DNA of 64,000 nt, taken from assembly GCA_003162475.1 (NCBI GenBank), contig PMOI01000004.1, positions 367,728-431,727 of the forward strand, in the 5' to 3' direction. This stretch comes from Acidimicrobiaceae bacterium (GTDB lineage Bacteria; Actinomycetota; Acidimicrobiia; Acidimicrobiales; RAAP-2). Shown here piece by piece: positions 61,707 to 64,000 of the stretch. The notes under the pieces were generated by a model. It worked only from the letters and a program-made list of their open reading frames with translations. It did not search any database and was not told where the DNA came from. The number at the start of each line of letters is the position of its first letter. The first letter of the stretch is position 1. The translations under genes were made by a program, and so were the position numbers.

Positions 61707-64000
61707 ATGGCGAATCAGCCGAATGAAGGAAACAGATTTCATGCACAATGGATATGCAAAAGTTTGCTCGTTCCATTCATCTGTGTAGCCATGCTCGCCG
61801 CGGCAATCGGCCTCGCCGCCGCCGCGAACACGGCGGGACCCGGTGACGGTGCCTACGGCGGTTACACCACTCACTACTGGGGTGCCTATGTTCTCGATAC
61901 CACCGACGGCACGCTGTACGGCTACTGCGTCGATCCCGGCAAGGCCAGCCCCGACAACCCCGCGATCACCCACGACACCTACAGCGTCTCCACTGCCTCC
62001 AACGCCTCGGAAGCGGCGCTCGGCTGGCTCGCGACTCAGACGGGCAGTGGCGCACTCGGCCTGAGTGCGGATGACCTCGCTGGCGCAATCTCAATGGTCG
62101 CGTACAACACGTATGGCGGTGGCAGCATCGACGACGGTCCCGTGTCCGCGGCATCGATCAACACCGTCACCAACTTCATCGACAACTATCCCGGTACCTG
62201 GACCATTGGCGCGACGCTCCAGGCCGCGCCCGCGGGTGGGTACGTTGCGGGCACGACCTACACCGGCGAGGTGCACGTTGCGTCCGGCAACGGCAGCGGT
62301 GTCCCTGACGTTCAGATCCTCAGCCCCGCCGTTGGCGGCGCGGGGGAGTTCAGTTCGTTCGCCTGGACAAATGCCACGACGGGGGGTGGCGGCAATGCAT
62401 CCTTCACGTGGACCGACGACAACACCGGTGACTCCTTCTCTGCCAGCTTCACTTCCCGGTACGGCTTGCCTACGGGTCTCGCCGACATCGGTCTGGCTCC
62501 GGCCGGCTCAGGTGGTCAAACGATGTTGCTTGGGATTACTCGCAACAACGCCACCGCCACTGTCAACGGCACAACTGCCACCGGAACCATTGTCGGCGCA
62601 CCTGTCACGGTTTACCTGATTAAGGTGGCATCCGGCGACCCCACGGATACTCCAATCGCTGGCGCTGTCTTCAACATTGCCAGCGCCAGCGGAACTGTGT
62701 TGTACACCGGCGTCACTACTCAGACATCTCCCGTTGAGATCGATACCTTGATCGAGTCAGCCAACAATGGTGAGCCGATGCAACCCGAGACCGTCTACGA
62801 GGTGATCGAGACCGCGGCGCCTCCGGGCTACACGATTCCGACGGACAACGTGACCTCGTTCACGACGCCCGCCAGTGGAGGGACCATGACGGTCACGGTG
62901 GCCGACCCGGCCTCCGTGGTCACGCCGCCGCCTTCTAATACCGCGTCGGTGTACATGATTAAGACGTCGACTACCGATCCCACCGATACCCCGATCGCCG
63001 GCGCGGTGTTCAACCTGGCCGACGGCAGTGGCAACATTCTGGCCACGGGCATCACGAGCGCGACAACTCCCGTGGAGATCGATCAACTCGTGCCCGGCGG
63101 TATGACTGATGGCTCAACCTACGAGCTCATCGAGACGGCGGCTCCCGTCGGTTACTACGTTCCGGTGAACAATGTAACGACGTTCACGATTCCCGCCGGT
63201 GCGACCACTGACGAGGTAATCGCCGCTGACCCTCCCGTCCCAAGCCCCACCGTCGTGACGCAGGTCACTTCGGACAGCGGACTGCCGGGCACGGTGTTGA
63301 GCGACGTCGTCACGGTTTCGGGCGACGACGGAGAGCCCGGCGTGATCCTCGCAACGTTGTACGGCCCGGTGGCGCCTTCCGCCACCGGACGTTGCAACGA
63401 TCTGACGCTCGCCCAGTGGGAAGCGGGAGCGACCCAGACATTCACCACCGACATAACGGGCGACGGCACCTATACCCTCACCGGCCCGACCGCCGCGTCG
63501 GCGGGTTGCTACGGCTGGAGCGACACGATCACCCTGACCCCTTCAAGCACCACGGGCTCATCCCCACCCACCTCACCCACTGAATCGACCGCCATTACCG
63601 TGCCGGTCTACTTCATCAAGGCGTCGTCGACTGACCCCACGGATACCCCGATCGCTGGCGCAGTCTTCTCCTTGGCCGACTCGAGTGGTGACATTCTGGC
63701 GACGGACATTACGAGCGCGACGACACCCGTGGAGATCGATCAACTCGTGTCGGGAGGAATGCCCGAAGGTGCGACCTACGAGCTCATCGAAACCCAGGCT
63801 CCTCCCGGCTACTACGTTCCAACCGGCGATGTGACGACGTTCACGGTGCCGATGGACGCGAGCGCCTACACGGTGCTCACTATGGCGCCCACGACGGCGA
63901 TCGCCCCCAGCCCCAACAATGGGGTACGCCCCACCGGCCAACTCTTCGCCGTCAGCTGTCCGAGCGCCACGACGTGCATCGCCGTGGGCATTGACGACTC
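61707..64000 (+). CDS. Large SpaA-repeat surface protein (partial)
   Basis: From ATG 61707 (GAGGG upstream) the frame is open to the window end, 764 residues, so the ORF track omits it. A signal peptide (about 18-42, 'LLVPFICVAMLAAAIGLAAA') leads to an N-terminal domain with YCVD at 73-76 that recalls thioester adhesin domains. Three SpaA/Cna-B-like prealbumin domains follow at about 300-400, 413-510 and 632-728 (each with (L/M/F)IK, DPTDTPIAGAVF and YE(V/L)IET-APxGY). Between the second and third lies the GCYGW module (516-610) shared with the CAP-domain protein. The visible end begins a 'VSCPSATTCIAVG' repeat. The repeat lysines and glutamates fit self-formed isopeptide bonds. It is probably an adhesin or pilin-like wall protein. 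Confidence 0.85.
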   Translation, partial: MANQPNEGNRFHAQWICKSLLVPFICVAMLAAAIGLAAAANTAGPGDGAYGGYTTHYWGAYVLDTTDGTLYGYCVDPGKASPDNPAITHDTYSVSTASNASEAALGWLATQTGSGALGLSADDLAGAISMVAYNTYGGGSIDDGPVSAASINTVTNFIDNYPGTWTIGATLQAAPAGGYVAGTTYTGEVHVASGNGSGVPDVQILSPAVGGAGEFSSFAWTNATTGGGGNASFTWTDDNTGDSFSASFTSRYGLPTGLADIGLAPAGSGGQTMLLGITRNNATATVNGTTATGTIVGAPVTVYLIKVASGDPTDTPIAGAVFNIASASGTVLYTGVTTQTSPVEIDTLIESANNGEPMQPETVYEVIETAAPPGYTIPTDNVTSFTTPASGGTMTVTVADPASVVTPPPSNTASVYMIKTSTTDPTDTPIAGAVFNLADGSGNILATGITSATTPVEIDQLVPGGMTDGSTYELIETAAPVGYYVPVNNVTTFTIPAGATTDEVIAADPPVPSPTVVTQVTSDSGLPGTVLSDVVTVSGDDGEPGVILATLYGPVAPSATGRCNDLTLAQWEAGATQTFTTDITGDGTYTLTGPTAASAGCYGWSDTITLTPSSTTGSSPPTSPTESTAITVPVYFIKASSTDPTDTPIAGAVFSLADSSGDILATDITSATTPVEIDQLVSGGMPEGATYELIETQAPPGYYVPTGDVTTFTVPMDASAYTVLTMAPTTAIAPSPNNGVRPTGQLFAVSCPSATTCIAVGIDD

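Overview
The window looks like part of a moderately GC-rich actinobacterial chromosome, probably Acidimicrobiia or a relative. This is an inference from several features: the ACT-domain start of an actinobacterial-type NAD malic enzyme at the left edge, frequent GTG starts, secreted proteins with 'PKCPRGY' modules, an acid-type glutamic peptidase, and 'SCPSATTC' repeats at the right edge. No rRNA and no complete tRNA were found.

Left part (0-14.8 kb) is metabolic. It starts with the malic enzyme N-terminus, an SRPBCC-like protein, a large FAD/Fe-S oxidase (D-lactate or glycolate dehydrogenase type) and a fumarylacetoacetate-hydrolase-fold enzyme. A plus-strand catabolic cluster follows: a DapA-type lyase, an amino-acid ABC importer, an IclR regulator, a zinc alcohol dehydrogenase, a GSA-type aminotransferase, a D-threonine-aldolase/D-serine-dehydratase-like PLP enzyme and RidA. 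Two near-identical 21-bp palindromes, one before the first gene and one before the dehydrogenase, are good operator candidates. The gene set fits uptake and breakdown of a hydroxylated, possibly D-configured, amino acid.

Middle part (14.8-37 kb) is a patchwork. It holds an MBL hydrolase, a fused acyl-CoA carboxyltransferase, an HD-GYP membrane protein, and a minus-strand operon (APC permease, cyclase-family hydrolase, aldo/keto reductase, tungsten aldehyde oxidoreductase, threonine aldolase, DhaKL-type kinase) with a divergent LysR gene. DUF1349 and DUF4238 proteins and a PadR/ABC/FtsX export unit follow. Between these modules lie repeated 3'-half fragments of tRNA-Lys genes, all in the same orientation: five UUU-type and two CUU-type. 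They look like attachment-site scars from successive integrations and mark the module boundaries.

Right part (37-64 kb) is accessory DNA. It contains an Abi-type gene, decayed LuxR and ECF sigma genes, a minus-strand operon with a secreted glutamic peptidase, a complete type I restriction-modification operon (hsdR-hsdM-hsdS) and two further nuclease-like genes. Next come a MobF (TrwC-like) relaxase-helicase without other conjugation genes, an OLD-like AAA ATPase, a CAP-domain secreted protein with a short translated leader, and a helix-turn-helix protein. The last gene is a large SpaA-repeat surface protein that runs off the window and is missing from the ORF track.
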